Below are positions 1 through 5,765 of a stretch of DNA of 5,765 bases, in pieces (the stretch's first letter is position 1; the number at the start of each line of letters is the position of its first letter). The position numbers and the translations under genes were made by a program. The DNA lies in assembly GCA_027306845.1 (NCBI GenBank), contig DAHUYY010000131.1:1-5765 (forward strand). The letters run 5' to 3'. This DNA is from Vulcanimicrobiota bacterium (lineage in GTDB: Bacteria > Vulcanimicrobiota > Vulcanimicrobiia > Vulcanimicrobiales > Vulcanimicrobiaceae). Under the pieces are notes generated by a model. The model had not been told where the DNA came from and made no database searches. It saw only the letters and a program-made list of their open reading frames with translations.

Positions 1-150
1 CCGACCCGGCGTCTGCGGTCCTGAATGCAGCAGCAATTTCCGGAGGTCTCCGCCCTGCACGTACCGCATCGCGATGAACAGCACCCCGTCGCCCTCACCG
101 GCCTCGTGCACCGGGATGATGTGCGGATCATCGACCCGCGCCGCCGCCCG
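1..150 (-). other. Ser/Thr kinase-like fragment joined in frame to dnaG
   Basis: About 50 codons at the 3' end of the dnaG frame (residues 422-471) read like the middle of a PknB-type (Hanks) Ser/Thr kinase. RAAARVDDPHIIPVHEAGE corresponds to the end of helix C and beta-4, VLFIAMRYVQGGDLRKLL to beta-5, the hinge and helix D, and GPQTPGR to the start of helix E. The kinase glycine loop, the ATP-binding lysine and the helix-C glutamate should come before this but are absent, because primase sequence stands there instead. The catalytic HRD and DFG motifs would lie left of the window. The join falls in an alanine/arginine run (136-150, CGG GCG GCG GCG CGG) that both families could share. Either two unrelated sequences were joined at GC-rich microhomology, or a real rearrangement made a hybrid. 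As it stands it could not be an active kinase. Confidence 0.8.
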
Positions 151-1413
151 TAAATCGTCGACCGAGAGCCCGAGCCGCATCGCGACGTAGGTGCGCCAGC
201 GATCCCACTCTTCGCGCGGAACGAGCCGGCGCACGATCTCCTCTGCTTCGCGCGCGATCGCCGCCGCGTTCTCAAAGCCGGTTTCCAGCCGCGCGATGCG
301 TGGGTCGAGTTTAAATTGCACCGCGGGAACGGCTTGCGCGAGAAGTTGTTCGAAGGCAGTGCGTCCGTGCGCGCGCACGAAACTATCGGGGTCTTCGCCG
401 ACTGGAAGCACGCAGATGCGCAGGCTCGCTCCCGCGCGTTCGATCTTCGTTGCGGCGATATCGATCGCACGCAGCGCAGCAGCATTGCCGGCAGCATCGC
501 CGTCGTAACAGAGAATGATGCGGTCGGCGTACTTCCGCAGTTCGTCGGCCTGTTCGGCGGTGAACGCCGTGCCGAGCGATGCAACCGCGTTGGCGATTCC
601 GGCTTGATGGAGGGCGATGCAATCGAGGTAACCCTCGACGACGACGAGCGTCCCGCTCTCCTTCGCCGCGCGGCGCGCGATCTCCAAGGCGAAGAGCGCC
701 TGCCCCTTCGTGTAGACCGGCGTCGTGGTGGTATTGAGATATTTCGGCTCGCCCTCCCCGACGCTGCGCCCGCCGAACGCGACGATTTCGCCGGTGGTGT
801 TGCGCGTCGGCACCATCAATCGGTCGCGATAGAAATCGTAATACCCGCGTTGCCCGGTTCGTACGAGCCCCGCCCGCTCGGCAAGTGGGAGATCGAGCCC
901 ACGACCCGTTAATTCCGCGACGAGCCCATCCCAACGGTCGGGCGCATAGCCGATTGCGAAGCGCTCGATCGTCGCGCCGTCGAGCCCACGCCTCTGCGCG
1001 TACTCGCTTCCACGCGAGCCATCGGGTGATGCGAGCATGCGTTGGAAGTAGGCTGCAGCAACCGCATTAATTTCGTAGATGCGCTCTTTTTCGCTCCGCG
1101 CGCGTGCCTGCTCGGGACGTTCGGGCTCCAACTCGACGCCGGCGCGCACCGCGAGCATGCGCGCGGCCTCGGGAAAGGGGAGATTCTCCCGCTCCATGAG
1201 GAACGAGATCGCGTCTCCGCCCTTCCCACAGCCGAAGCATTTGTAGAAGCCGCGATCGGGATGAACGTGAAATGACGGCGTTTTTTCCCCGTGAAACGGG
1301 CAGAGACCGACGAAGTCGTTCCCACGTTTTTTCAAGGGAACGTACTGGCCGATAAAGGCGACGAGATCGGTGCGCGCGAGCACCTCGCGCAGCGAAGAAC
1401 GGTCGAAAGCCAC
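1..1413 (-). CDS. dnaG: DNA primase DnaG, C-terminus replaced or cut off at window edge
   Basis: DnaG makes the RNA primers for DNA replication at the fork, working with the replicative helicase. The visible frame is 471 codons with no stop. Seen: a CHC2 zinc ribbon with C38, H41 (CPFHGEKTPSF) and C59, C62 (YKCFGCGKGGD); a primase core with FYRDRLMVPTRN and IVAFGGRS; and a TOPRIM centre with E260 in VVEGYLD and D304/D306 in CYDGDAAG, the same 44-residue spacing as E. coli E265, D309 and D311. EDPDSFVRAHG follows. The GTG at 1413 is chosen because the frame has a TAG at 1450-1452 and no ATG in between, and because DRSSLREVLARTD matches a normal DnaG N-terminus. The Shine-Dalgarno is weak (GGGG just upstream). 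Primase similarity runs to about residue 421 (RLGLSVDDL). From R422 on the frame resembles a protein kinase, so the helicase-binding domain is not seen. Identity as DnaG is secure; the last 50 codons probably do not belong to it. Confidence 0.95.
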   Translation of the reverse strand, partial: MAFDRSSLREVLARTDLVAFIGQYVPLKKRGNDFVGLCPFHGEKTPSFHVHPDRGFYKCFGCGKGGDAISFLMERENLPFPEAARMLAVRAGVELEPERPEQARARSEKERIYEINAVAAAYFQRMLASPDGSRGSEYAQRRGLDGATIERFAIGYAPDRWDGLVAELTGRGLDLPLAERAGLVRTGQRGYYDFYRDRLMVPTRNTTGEIVAFGGRSVGEGEPKYLNTTTTPVYTKGQALFALEIARRAAKESGTLVVVEGYLDCIALHQAGIANAVASLGTAFTAEQADELRKYADRIILCYDGDAAGNAAALRAIDIAATKIERAGASLRICVLPVGEDPDSFVRAHGRTAFEQLLAQAVPAVQFKLDPRIARLETGFENAAAIAREAEEIVRRLVPREEWDRWRTYVAMRLGLSVDDLRAAARVDDPHIIPVHEAGEGDGVLFIAMRYVQGGDLRKLLLHSGPQTPGR

Positions 1414-1458
1414 TGCCCCACGGGGTTTCCGTTTGCGAGGGAGCGAAGCCTACGCCGG
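1414..1458. promoter_or_regulatory. Divergent spacer between dnaG and the HD phosphohydrolase gene
   Basis: Only 45 bp separate two outward-facing GTG starts, so the promoters must lie here or within the opposite gene. It holds a 10-bp inverted repeat, CCCC-AC-GGGG (1416-1425), directly upstream of the dnaG start, and a purine-rich GAGGGAG (1437-1443) 15 nt before the HD gene start, which is long spacing for a ribosome-binding site. I see no convincing -35/-10 pair in either direction. Calling it regulatory is inference from the gene arrangement. Confidence 0.4.
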
Positions 1459-2676
1459 GTGAAGCGCATTTTCGACCCCGTCCATCGCTTCATCGAGCTC
1501 GCCCCTGGGGAGGCGGCGTTGCTCGATCTGCCGGTCATGCAGCGCATGCGCCGGTTGCGTCAACTCGGGCTCGCTTACCTGGCCTTCCCTTCAGCCGAAC
1601 ATTCGCGCTTCACCCACGCGCTGGGTGCAATGGCGATCGGAACGCGCGCATTTGACGCTATCGTCGAACACGACCGAGCGCTCTTCCCCAACGACCGCGA
1701 GATCGCCGCGCAGCGGCGGCTTTTGCGCGTCGCGCTGCTTCTGCACGATATCGGACATGGCCCGTTCAGCCACGCCTGCGAATCGGTGCTCGGAATGCGA
1801 CACGAAGCGCGAACCGCAGCGTTGCTCGCGCAACCCTCGATGCGCACGCGGATCGAGGGGCTCGAGGTCGACCCCGACGAGGTGCTCGGCCTCATCCTCG
1901 GATCGGGAAACGCGCGCTATCCGGCGCTGCGCGAACTCGTCAGCGGCCCGAACCTCGACGCAGATCGCATGGATTATCTTCAACGCGACTCCTATTTCAC
2001 CGGCGTGGTAAACGGCCGCTACGATGCCGAGCAACTGCTGGCATCCCTCCGTCTGATCGATCGTAGCGGTGAACTCGTTCTCGGAATCGACGGGCGTGGT
2101 GTCGTCGCGTTAGAGTCCTTCGTACTCGCGCGTTACATGATGTTCGCATCGGTTTATTTTCACCACACCACGCGAATGTTCGAACGAATCCTCCAAGACG
2201 TGCTGCACGAGTTGTGGCCCGACCCACGCGCGCTCGACCCGATCGAAGAATTTCTACGCTGGGATGATTTTCGCGTTCTCAACGAGCTCAACGAGCGGCA
2301 AAGCGTTGCTGCGACTGCATTGCGCGAACGCACGCGGCTCTATGGCCTCGCTGCAGAGTTTAATGCCGAGCACGACCTTCGCGCTTTCGAAGCCTGTGAA
2401 GCGGCATTACGCGAACGTTTCGGCGATTCGGGCGTCTGGGCCGATTCGCAATCGCAGCTCCTCCATCGGCTGCCGCTGGGTCTCGATGACATCAATGCCC
2501 GAACGGTGTGGGTGAAGGGCGCTGCGGGGATCGTCGATGCGCGCGAGGCCTCCGATCTCATCGGAAAGCTTTCGGGGCGCGTCTATTGGCGCAAGCTCTT
2601 CGTCGCCCGCTCGCACGGCAGCATCGAAGAAGCGCGCGCGATCTGCCGGGAGACGCTTGTCGCCGCTCGCCGCTAG
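1459..2676 (+). CDS. HD-domain phosphohydrolase, SAMHD1/EF1143-like (COG1078 type), probable dNTPase
   Basis: This is a 405-residue HD-superfamily metal-dependent phosphohydrolase. Characterised relatives (SAMHD1, E. faecalis EF1143) hydrolyse dNTPs to nucleoside plus triphosphate; dNTPase activity here is inferred. Seen: the family opening KRIFDPVHRFIEL, then MQRMRRLRQLGLAYLAFP. The metal site is complete: H53 in SRFTHALG, H96-D97 in LLHDIGHGPFSH, and D169 in LDADRMDYLQRD, which lines up with SAMHD1 D311, followed by Y173 and D177 (Y315, D319). R50 lines up with SAMHD1 R164. No signal peptide or membrane segment is seen, so it is probably cytosolic. The start is the GTG at 1459, because the family's first conserved residues follow at once. 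The frame runs 56 codons further upstream to a GTG at 1291, but that part is antisense to the dnaG zinc-finger region. Length is usual for COG1078. It is divergent from dnaG and convergent with the coiled-coil gene. Which dNTPs it uses, and whether it has an allosteric site, cannot be told. Confidence 0.9.
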   Translation: MKRIFDPVHRFIELAPGEAALLDLPVMQRMRRLRQLGLAYLAFPSAEHSRFTHALGAMAIGTRAFDAIVEHDRALFPNDREIAAQRRLLRVALLLHDIGHGPFSHACESVLGMRHEARTAALLAQPSMRTRIEGLEVDPDEVLGLILGSGNARYPALRELVSGPNLDADRMDYLQRDSYFTGVVNGRYDAEQLLASLRLIDRSGELVLGIDGRGVVALESFVLARYMMFASVYFHHTTRMFERILQDVLHELWPDPRALDPIEEFLRWDDFRVLNELNERQSVAATALRERTRLYGLAAEFNAEHDLRAFEACEAALRERFGDSGVWADSQSQLLHRLPLGLDDINARTVWVKGAAGIVDAREASDLIGKLSGRVYWRKLFVARSHGSIEEARAICRETLVAARR

Positions 2677-2707
2677 AGCCGTCGCTGCCGCAGCGCACCG
2701 TACGTTC

Positions 2708-3166
2708 TTATTTAATATGCGTCATAAGCAGGGAGGTCGCCACCGTAATCACCCCGGTTAGACCGACGAAAAGGGTAAGGAGCGCGCGAGAGAGCCGGCT
2801 ATCGTAACGCGCGGCAAGCGCTTCGCCGCGTTGCTCCAAGGTCAGCATCCTCCCATCGAGAGCAACGATCTTTCCGTCGAGCCGTGCGGCGACGCTATCG
2901 ATTTTTTTATCGAGCGTGGCAGCGACGCTCTCGATCTTCTTATCGAGCGATGCGGCGACGCTCTCGATCTTCCCGTCGAGCCGTGCGGCGACGCTCTCGA
3001 TCTTCTTATCGAGCTTATCACACGCTTCGCGGAGGTCGGCTGTGGTAACGACATTCTCTTGCAGAACCATGCCATAAACTTCGGCGACGGCTTCAGCGTG
3101 CTCGGGAGTGTCGCCGGCTTTTTGAAGCCGCTTGGAGATCGCCAGGGTGTCGATCATGCTACTCAT
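2708..3166 (-). CDS. Small DUF1640-like coiled-coil protein with C-terminal membrane anchor
   Basis: This is a 152-residue protein in three parts. Residues 5-50 resemble the start of DUF1640/CCDC90-type proteins (SKRLQKAGDTPEHAEAVAEVY, then TTADLREACDKLD). Residues 52-106 are five 11-residue units of the form LDKKIESVAAR, with Leu at 1, Asp at 2, Lys at 4, Ile at 5 and mostly Val at 8. Such hendecad spacing fits a slightly right-handed coiled coil. Residues 128-148 (ALLTLFVGLTGVITVATSLLM) are a single hydrophobic helix, followed by the short tail THIK. The likely topology is a tail-anchored membrane protein with the coiled coil in the cytoplasm, probably oligomeric. Function is unknown; similar small proteins are common in bacteria and sometimes accompany mobile or stress genes. 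The ATG at 3166 is chosen over the one at 3157 because GGAGAGGA lies 8 nt upstream of it. Its stop is 31 bp from the convergent HD gene's stop. Assignment to DUF1640 is by eye. Confidence 0.85.
   Translation of the reverse strand: MSSMIDTLAISKRLQKAGDTPEHAEAVAEVYGMVLQENVVTTADLREACDKLDKKIESVAARLDGKIESVAASLDKKIESVAATLDKKIDSVAARLDGKIVALDGRMLTLEQRGEALAARYDSRLSRALLTLFVGLTGVITVATSLLMTHIK
2870..3017. repeat. Tandem 33-bp coding repeats (four full units plus a partial)
   Basis: Units lie at 2870-2902, 2903-2935, 2936-2968 and 2969-3001, with a 16-nt partial copy at 3002-3017. They share the core GCGACGCTMTCGAT on the plus strand and differ mainly in the first eight and middle bases. Each unit encodes one 11-residue turn of the coiled coil on the minus strand. 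The nucleotide similarity is higher than the protein pattern needs, which suggests recent duplication or homogenisation. A more diverged copy may precede them at about 2837-2869. Confidence 0.9.
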
Positions 3167-3174
3167 GGTATCGG

Positions 3175-3182
3175 TCCTCTCC
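3175..3182 (-). promoter_or_regulatory. Shine-Dalgarno of the coiled-coil protein gene
   Basis: The minus strand reads GGAGAGGA, then 8 nt to the ATG at 3166. It is the clearest ribosome-binding site in the window and fixes the start at 3166. Its strength suggests the gene is translated on its own account, even if transcription comes from ppdK upstream. Confidence 0.75.
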
Positions 3183-3238
3183 AGAACAATATTCAGAGAG
3201 CAAGCCTACCGTACGGCGATGACCGGAGGGTTACCCGA

Positions 3239-5765
3239 TTATATCCGCGAGTTTAATGCCGCCTGCGCGGCGGCGAGGCGGGCGATCGGAACGCGATAAG
3301 GCGAGCACGAGACGTAGTTCAAGCCCAGGCTGTGGCAAAACGCGACGCTCGAAGGCTCGCCGCCGTGCTCGCCGCAAATACCGATCTTCAGGTCGATCGC
3401 CGCACTGCGCCCACGGCGAACCGCCTCCTGCATGAGTAACCCGACCCCGCGCCGGTCCAGCACCTGAAACGGATCGTCCTTGAGAATCTTTTCGAGGTAA
3501 TGCGGGATAAACGATGCCTCGGCATCGTCGCGAGAATACCCATAGGTCGTCTGCGTGAGATCGTTGGTGCCGAATGAAAAGAACTCCGCCCGTTGCGCAA
3601 TTTCGTCGGCGACGACACAGGCGCGCGGCAGTTCGATCATCGTTCCAATATGATACTCTAAAGCGATGCCGTGCTCGGCCAGCACCGCATCGGCGACTGC
3701 TTTTGCGGCATCGTAGGTAAAGCGCATCTCTTCGGGGGTGCCGACGCCGGGAATCATCACCTCGGGCCGGGCGTCGACGCCGCGCGCCTTCAGCGTGCAA
3801 GCCGCCTCGAAAATCGCACGCACCTGCATTGCATAGATCTCCGGATAGAGAATGCCGAGCCGACAGACGCGAAGGCCGAGCATGGGATTCTGTTCGTGCA
3901 GCTGTTCGACGCGGCGTAAAAGCGCCTCGCGCTCTTTGTACTGCGGCGATTCCGTCCCGTCGCGCACGCGCATCTCCGTGGTTTCGACGAGTAACGATTC
4001 CAGCGAGGGGAGAAATTCATGGAGCGGCGGATCGAGTAAGCGAATCGTCACCGGTAGGCCCGCCATCGCTTCGAGAATTCCGACGAAATCCTCGCGTTGA
4101 AACGGCAGCAAGCGCTCGAGTGCGCTTGCGCGCGTCTTTACATCGGCGGCGAGAATCATCTCTTGTACGACGGGTAAGCGTTCCCGCGCCATAAACATAT
4201 GCTCGGTACGGCAAAGCCCGATCCCCTGCGCGCCGAGTTCGCGAGCTTTCCGCGCGTCCTCCGGCGTATCGGCATTCGCCCAGACCTGCATCGTGCGCGC
4301 GCGGTCTGCCCACGAAAGAAACGTTGCCAACCATTGCGGCAACGTGCTCGGCGGAGCGAGCAGTGGTGCCTCTCCGAGAATCACCGCGCCGGTGCTCCCG
4401 TCGATGGTGAGCCAGTCCCCTTCATGAAGCGCCACTCCCGCTAGAACTGCACTCCCGGCACGACGATCGATCTGCAGTGCTTCGCAGCCGGCGACGCACG
4501 GTTTACCCATGCCTCGCGCAACGACCGCCGCGTGCGAGGTCGCGCCGCCCTTGGCAGTAAGAATGCCTTCGGCAGCGATGATGCCGTGCATATCGTCGGG
4601 GGTCGTTTCGACGCGTACGAGGATCGTCGACTTCCCGCGTTCGCGCCATGCGACGGCTTCATCGGCATCGAAGACGACCTGGCCGCTCGCCGCGCCCGGA
4701 GAGGCATTGAGCCCGTGCGCGGTCGCCACGAGCGCCGCGCCGGGATCGATGCGGGCGTGAAAAAGCGCATCGAGCGAACGAGCATCGACGCGGCTCACCG
4801 CAGTGCGCTCGTCGATAAGCCCCTCCTCGACCAATGCAAGCGCGATTTTCACCGCGGCCTCCGCACTGCGTTTAGCGTTGCGCGTCTGCAACATATAGAG
4901 CTTCCCGCGTTCGACCGTAAACTCGAGATCCTGTACGTCTTTGTAGTGGCGTTCGAGCCGATGCGCAATCTCCACGAACTGATTGTAAACTTCGGGCTGG
5001 CGTTCTTTGAGATCGGTAATGCGCTCGGGCGTCCGAATGCCGGCGACGACATCTTCACCCTGCGCGTTGCGAAGATACTCGCCGAAGAGCACGTCCTCAC
5101 CGGTATTGGGGTCGCGCGTAAACGCCACCCCGGTTCCCGAATCGTCTCCCATGTTGCCAAAGACCATCGCCATGACGTTCACGGCGGTTCCCCAATCATC
5201 GGGGATTCGGTTGTAGCGACGGTAATCGATGGCGCGGCGTGAGTTCCACGAAGCAAAGACCGCCGCAATAGCGAGGCGTAACTGTTCGTGAACGTCCTGC
5301 GGGAAAGCTCGCCCGGACTCACGCGCAACAATTTCCTTAAATTCCGCGACGAGTTCGCGCCAGGCATCGGCATCGAGTTGCGGGTCGGTCTTGACGCCGC
5401 GTGCGAGCTTTGCTCGATCGATCGCCTCTTCGAAATGGTGCTTTTCGATATCGAGTACGACGCCGGAGAACATCGCAATAAATCGGCGGTAGGCATCCCA
5501 AGCAAAGCGATCGTTCTTGGTAAGCGCGGCGAGCCCACGCACCGTTTCATCGTTGAGACCGAGGTTGAGAATTGTATCCATCATGCCGGGCATCGAGGCA
5601 CGCGCGCCCGAACGCACCGAAACCAAGAGCGGGTCGTCGGCATCGCCGAAGTTTTTCCCGATACGCTGTTGCAGCGACGCCATCGCGGCTTCGATCTCGG
5701 CGTCGAGCCCATCGGGGAAGCAATTCCCGGCGGCAAAATATTCGACGCAGGCGGTGGTAGCGATC
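3239..5765 (-). CDS. ppdK: Pyruvate, phosphate dikinase (N-terminus beyond right edge)
   Basis: PPDK interconverts pyruvate + ATP + Pi and PEP + AMP + PPi in the cytosol, serving glycolysis or gluconeogenesis. The visible part is 841 residues. The frame stays open to the right edge, so roughly 40-60 N-terminal residues, including the GGKGANL region, are missing. Seen in order: the end of the ATP-grasp domain with LLVSVRSGA and SMPGMMDTILNLGLND; GNMGDDSGTGVAFTRDPNTG and RNAQGEDVVAGIRTP; the phosphohistidine domain GGATSHAAVVARGMGKPCV, with the catalytic His at 4532-4534; and the PEP/pyruvate barrel with GLCRTEHMF, IRLLDPPLHEFLP, IGTMIELPRA, FGTNDLTQ and GICGEHGGEPSS. The catalytic Cys is in NYVSCSPYRVPIARLAAAQ (codon 3305-3307). 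All key residues I can check are present. The Thr two places before the His, the target of PPDK regulatory kinases in other organisms, is also there, but no regulator gene lies in the window. PEP synthase is excluded by the PPDK-specific N- and C-terminal motifs. The internal Met at 5683 is not the start: the frame continues upstream with CVEYFAAGNCFPDGL, which is normal PPDK sequence. Confidence 0.97.
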   Translation of the reverse strand, partial: IATTACVEYFAAGNCFPDGLDAEIEAAMASLQQRIGKNFGDADDPLLVSVRSGARASMPGMMDTILNLGLNDETVRGLAALTKNDRFAWDAYRRFIAMFSGVVLDIEKHHFEEAIDRAKLARGVKTDPQLDADAWRELVAEFKEIVARESGRAFPQDVHEQLRLAIAAVFASWNSRRAIDYRRYNRIPDDWGTAVNVMAMVFGNMGDDSGTGVAFTRDPNTGEDVLFGEYLRNAQGEDVVAGIRTPERITDLKERQPEVYNQFVEIAHRLERHYKDVQDLEFTVERGKLYMLQTRNAKRSAEAAVKIALALVEEGLIDERTAVSRVDARSLDALFHARIDPGAALVATAHGLNASPGAASGQVVFDADEAVAWRERGKSTILVRVETTPDDMHGIIAAEGILTAKGGATSHAAVVARGMGKPCVAGCEALQIDRRAGSAVLAGVALHEGDWLTIDGSTGAVILGEAPLLAPPSTLPQWLATFLSWADRARTMQVWANADTPEDARKARELGAQGIGLCRTEHMFMARERLPVVQEMILAADVKTRASALERLLPFQREDFVGILEAMAGLPVTIRLLDPPLHEFLPSLESLLVETTEMRVRDGTESPQYKEREALLRRVEQLHEQNPMLGLRVCRLGILYPEIYAMQVRAIFEAACTLKARGVDARPEVMIPGVGTPEEMRFTYDAAKAVADAVLAEHGIALEYHIGTMIELPRACVVADEIAQRAEFFSFGTNDLTQTTYGYSRDDAEASFIPHYLEKILKDDPFQVLDRRGVGLLMQEAVRRGRSAAIDLKIGICGEHGGEPSSVAFCHSLGLNYVSCSPYRVPIARLAAAQAALNSRI

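Noticed and set aside
316..912. Plus-strand open frame of 198 codons
   Set aside because: It is antisense to the dnaG core and TOPRIM region and has no recognisable domain; it is open only because of GC-rich codon use.
1291..1458. Upstream extension of the HD phosphohydrolase frame (56 more codons to a GTG at 1291)
   Set aside because: It is mostly antisense to the dnaG zinc-finger region, and COG1078-type proteins begin at about KRIFDPVH, right after the GTG at 1459.
2683..2695. Possible terminator hairpin between the convergent genes (CGCTGC / GCAGCG)
   Set aside because: The arms are one base apart, so only a 4-bp stem with a 5-nt loop can form, and no T-run follows closely. It is too weak to call.
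2870..3017. Possible CRISPR-like array
   Set aside because: The 33-bp units are directly adjacent with no spacers, and they encode an 11-residue protein repeat.
3167..3238. Terminator after ppdK, or a promoter for the coiled-coil gene
   Set aside because: Only short palindromes (CCGTACGG, GGGTTACCC) are present, with no stable stem plus T-run and no convincing -35/-10 pair.
2831..3256. Plus-strand open frame of 141 codons with repeated GDALDL units
   Set aside because: It is the mirror of the 33-bp repeats in the coiled-coil gene. The minus-strand frame has a good ribosome-binding site, a regular coiled-coil pattern and a membrane helix.
3231..3800. Minus-strand open frame of 189 codons overlapping the ppdK 3' end
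   Set aside because: It is an Arg-rich frame shift of ppdK; the true frame carries all the PPDK motifs through GTNDLTQ and the catalytic Cys.
4532..5242. Plus-strand open frame of 236 codons
   Set aside because: It lies wholly antisense to well-conserved ppdK sequence and shows no family features.

Overview
The window is ordinary chromosomal DNA from a GC-rich bacterium. It carries four protein genes and, at its left edge, an abnormal join. There are no rRNA or tRNA genes, insertion sequences, phage genes or CRISPR arrays. GC-rich third positions produce long spurious reading frames on the opposite strand of every gene. The lineage cannot be fixed from the sequence. The gene set (DnaG primase, HD-type dNTPase-like protein, pyruvate phosphate dikinase) suits a deep-branching Gram-positive-like or candidate-phylum bacterium such as Chloroflexota, Eremiobacterota or Dormibacterota, but that is a guess.

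Layout: (1) 1-1413, minus strand: DnaG primase with a GTG start. Its zinc finger, RNA-polymerase core and TOPRIM centre are intact. From about 150 down to 1 the same open frame stops resembling primase and reads as the middle of a Ser/Thr protein kinase, and it is still open at the window edge. (2) 1414-1458: a 45-bp divergent spacer. (3) 1459-2676, plus strand: an HD-domain phosphohydrolase of the SAMHD1/EF1143 type with a complete metal site. (4) 2708-3166, minus strand: a small DUF1640-like coiled-coil protein with a C-terminal membrane helix, built on tandem 33-bp (11-residue) repeats. (5) 3239-5765, minus strand: pyruvate phosphate dikinase, complete at the C-terminus and missing its first few dozen residues beyond the right edge.

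How the genes may work together: primase and a dNTP-hydrolysing HD protein share a divergent control region, which would fit a link between priming and dNTP pools. ppdK, a dNTPase gene and dnaG also sit close together in many Clostridia, ahead of the sigma-A gene. Here the HD gene is inverted and of a different HD subfamily. The coiled-coil membrane protein lies 72 bp downstream of ppdK with its own good ribosome-binding site, so it could be read through from ppdK or have its own promoter.

I see no convincing new multi-gene system. The observation most worth checking is the primase-to-kinase join, which is more likely an assembly or recombination chimera than a working fusion protein.
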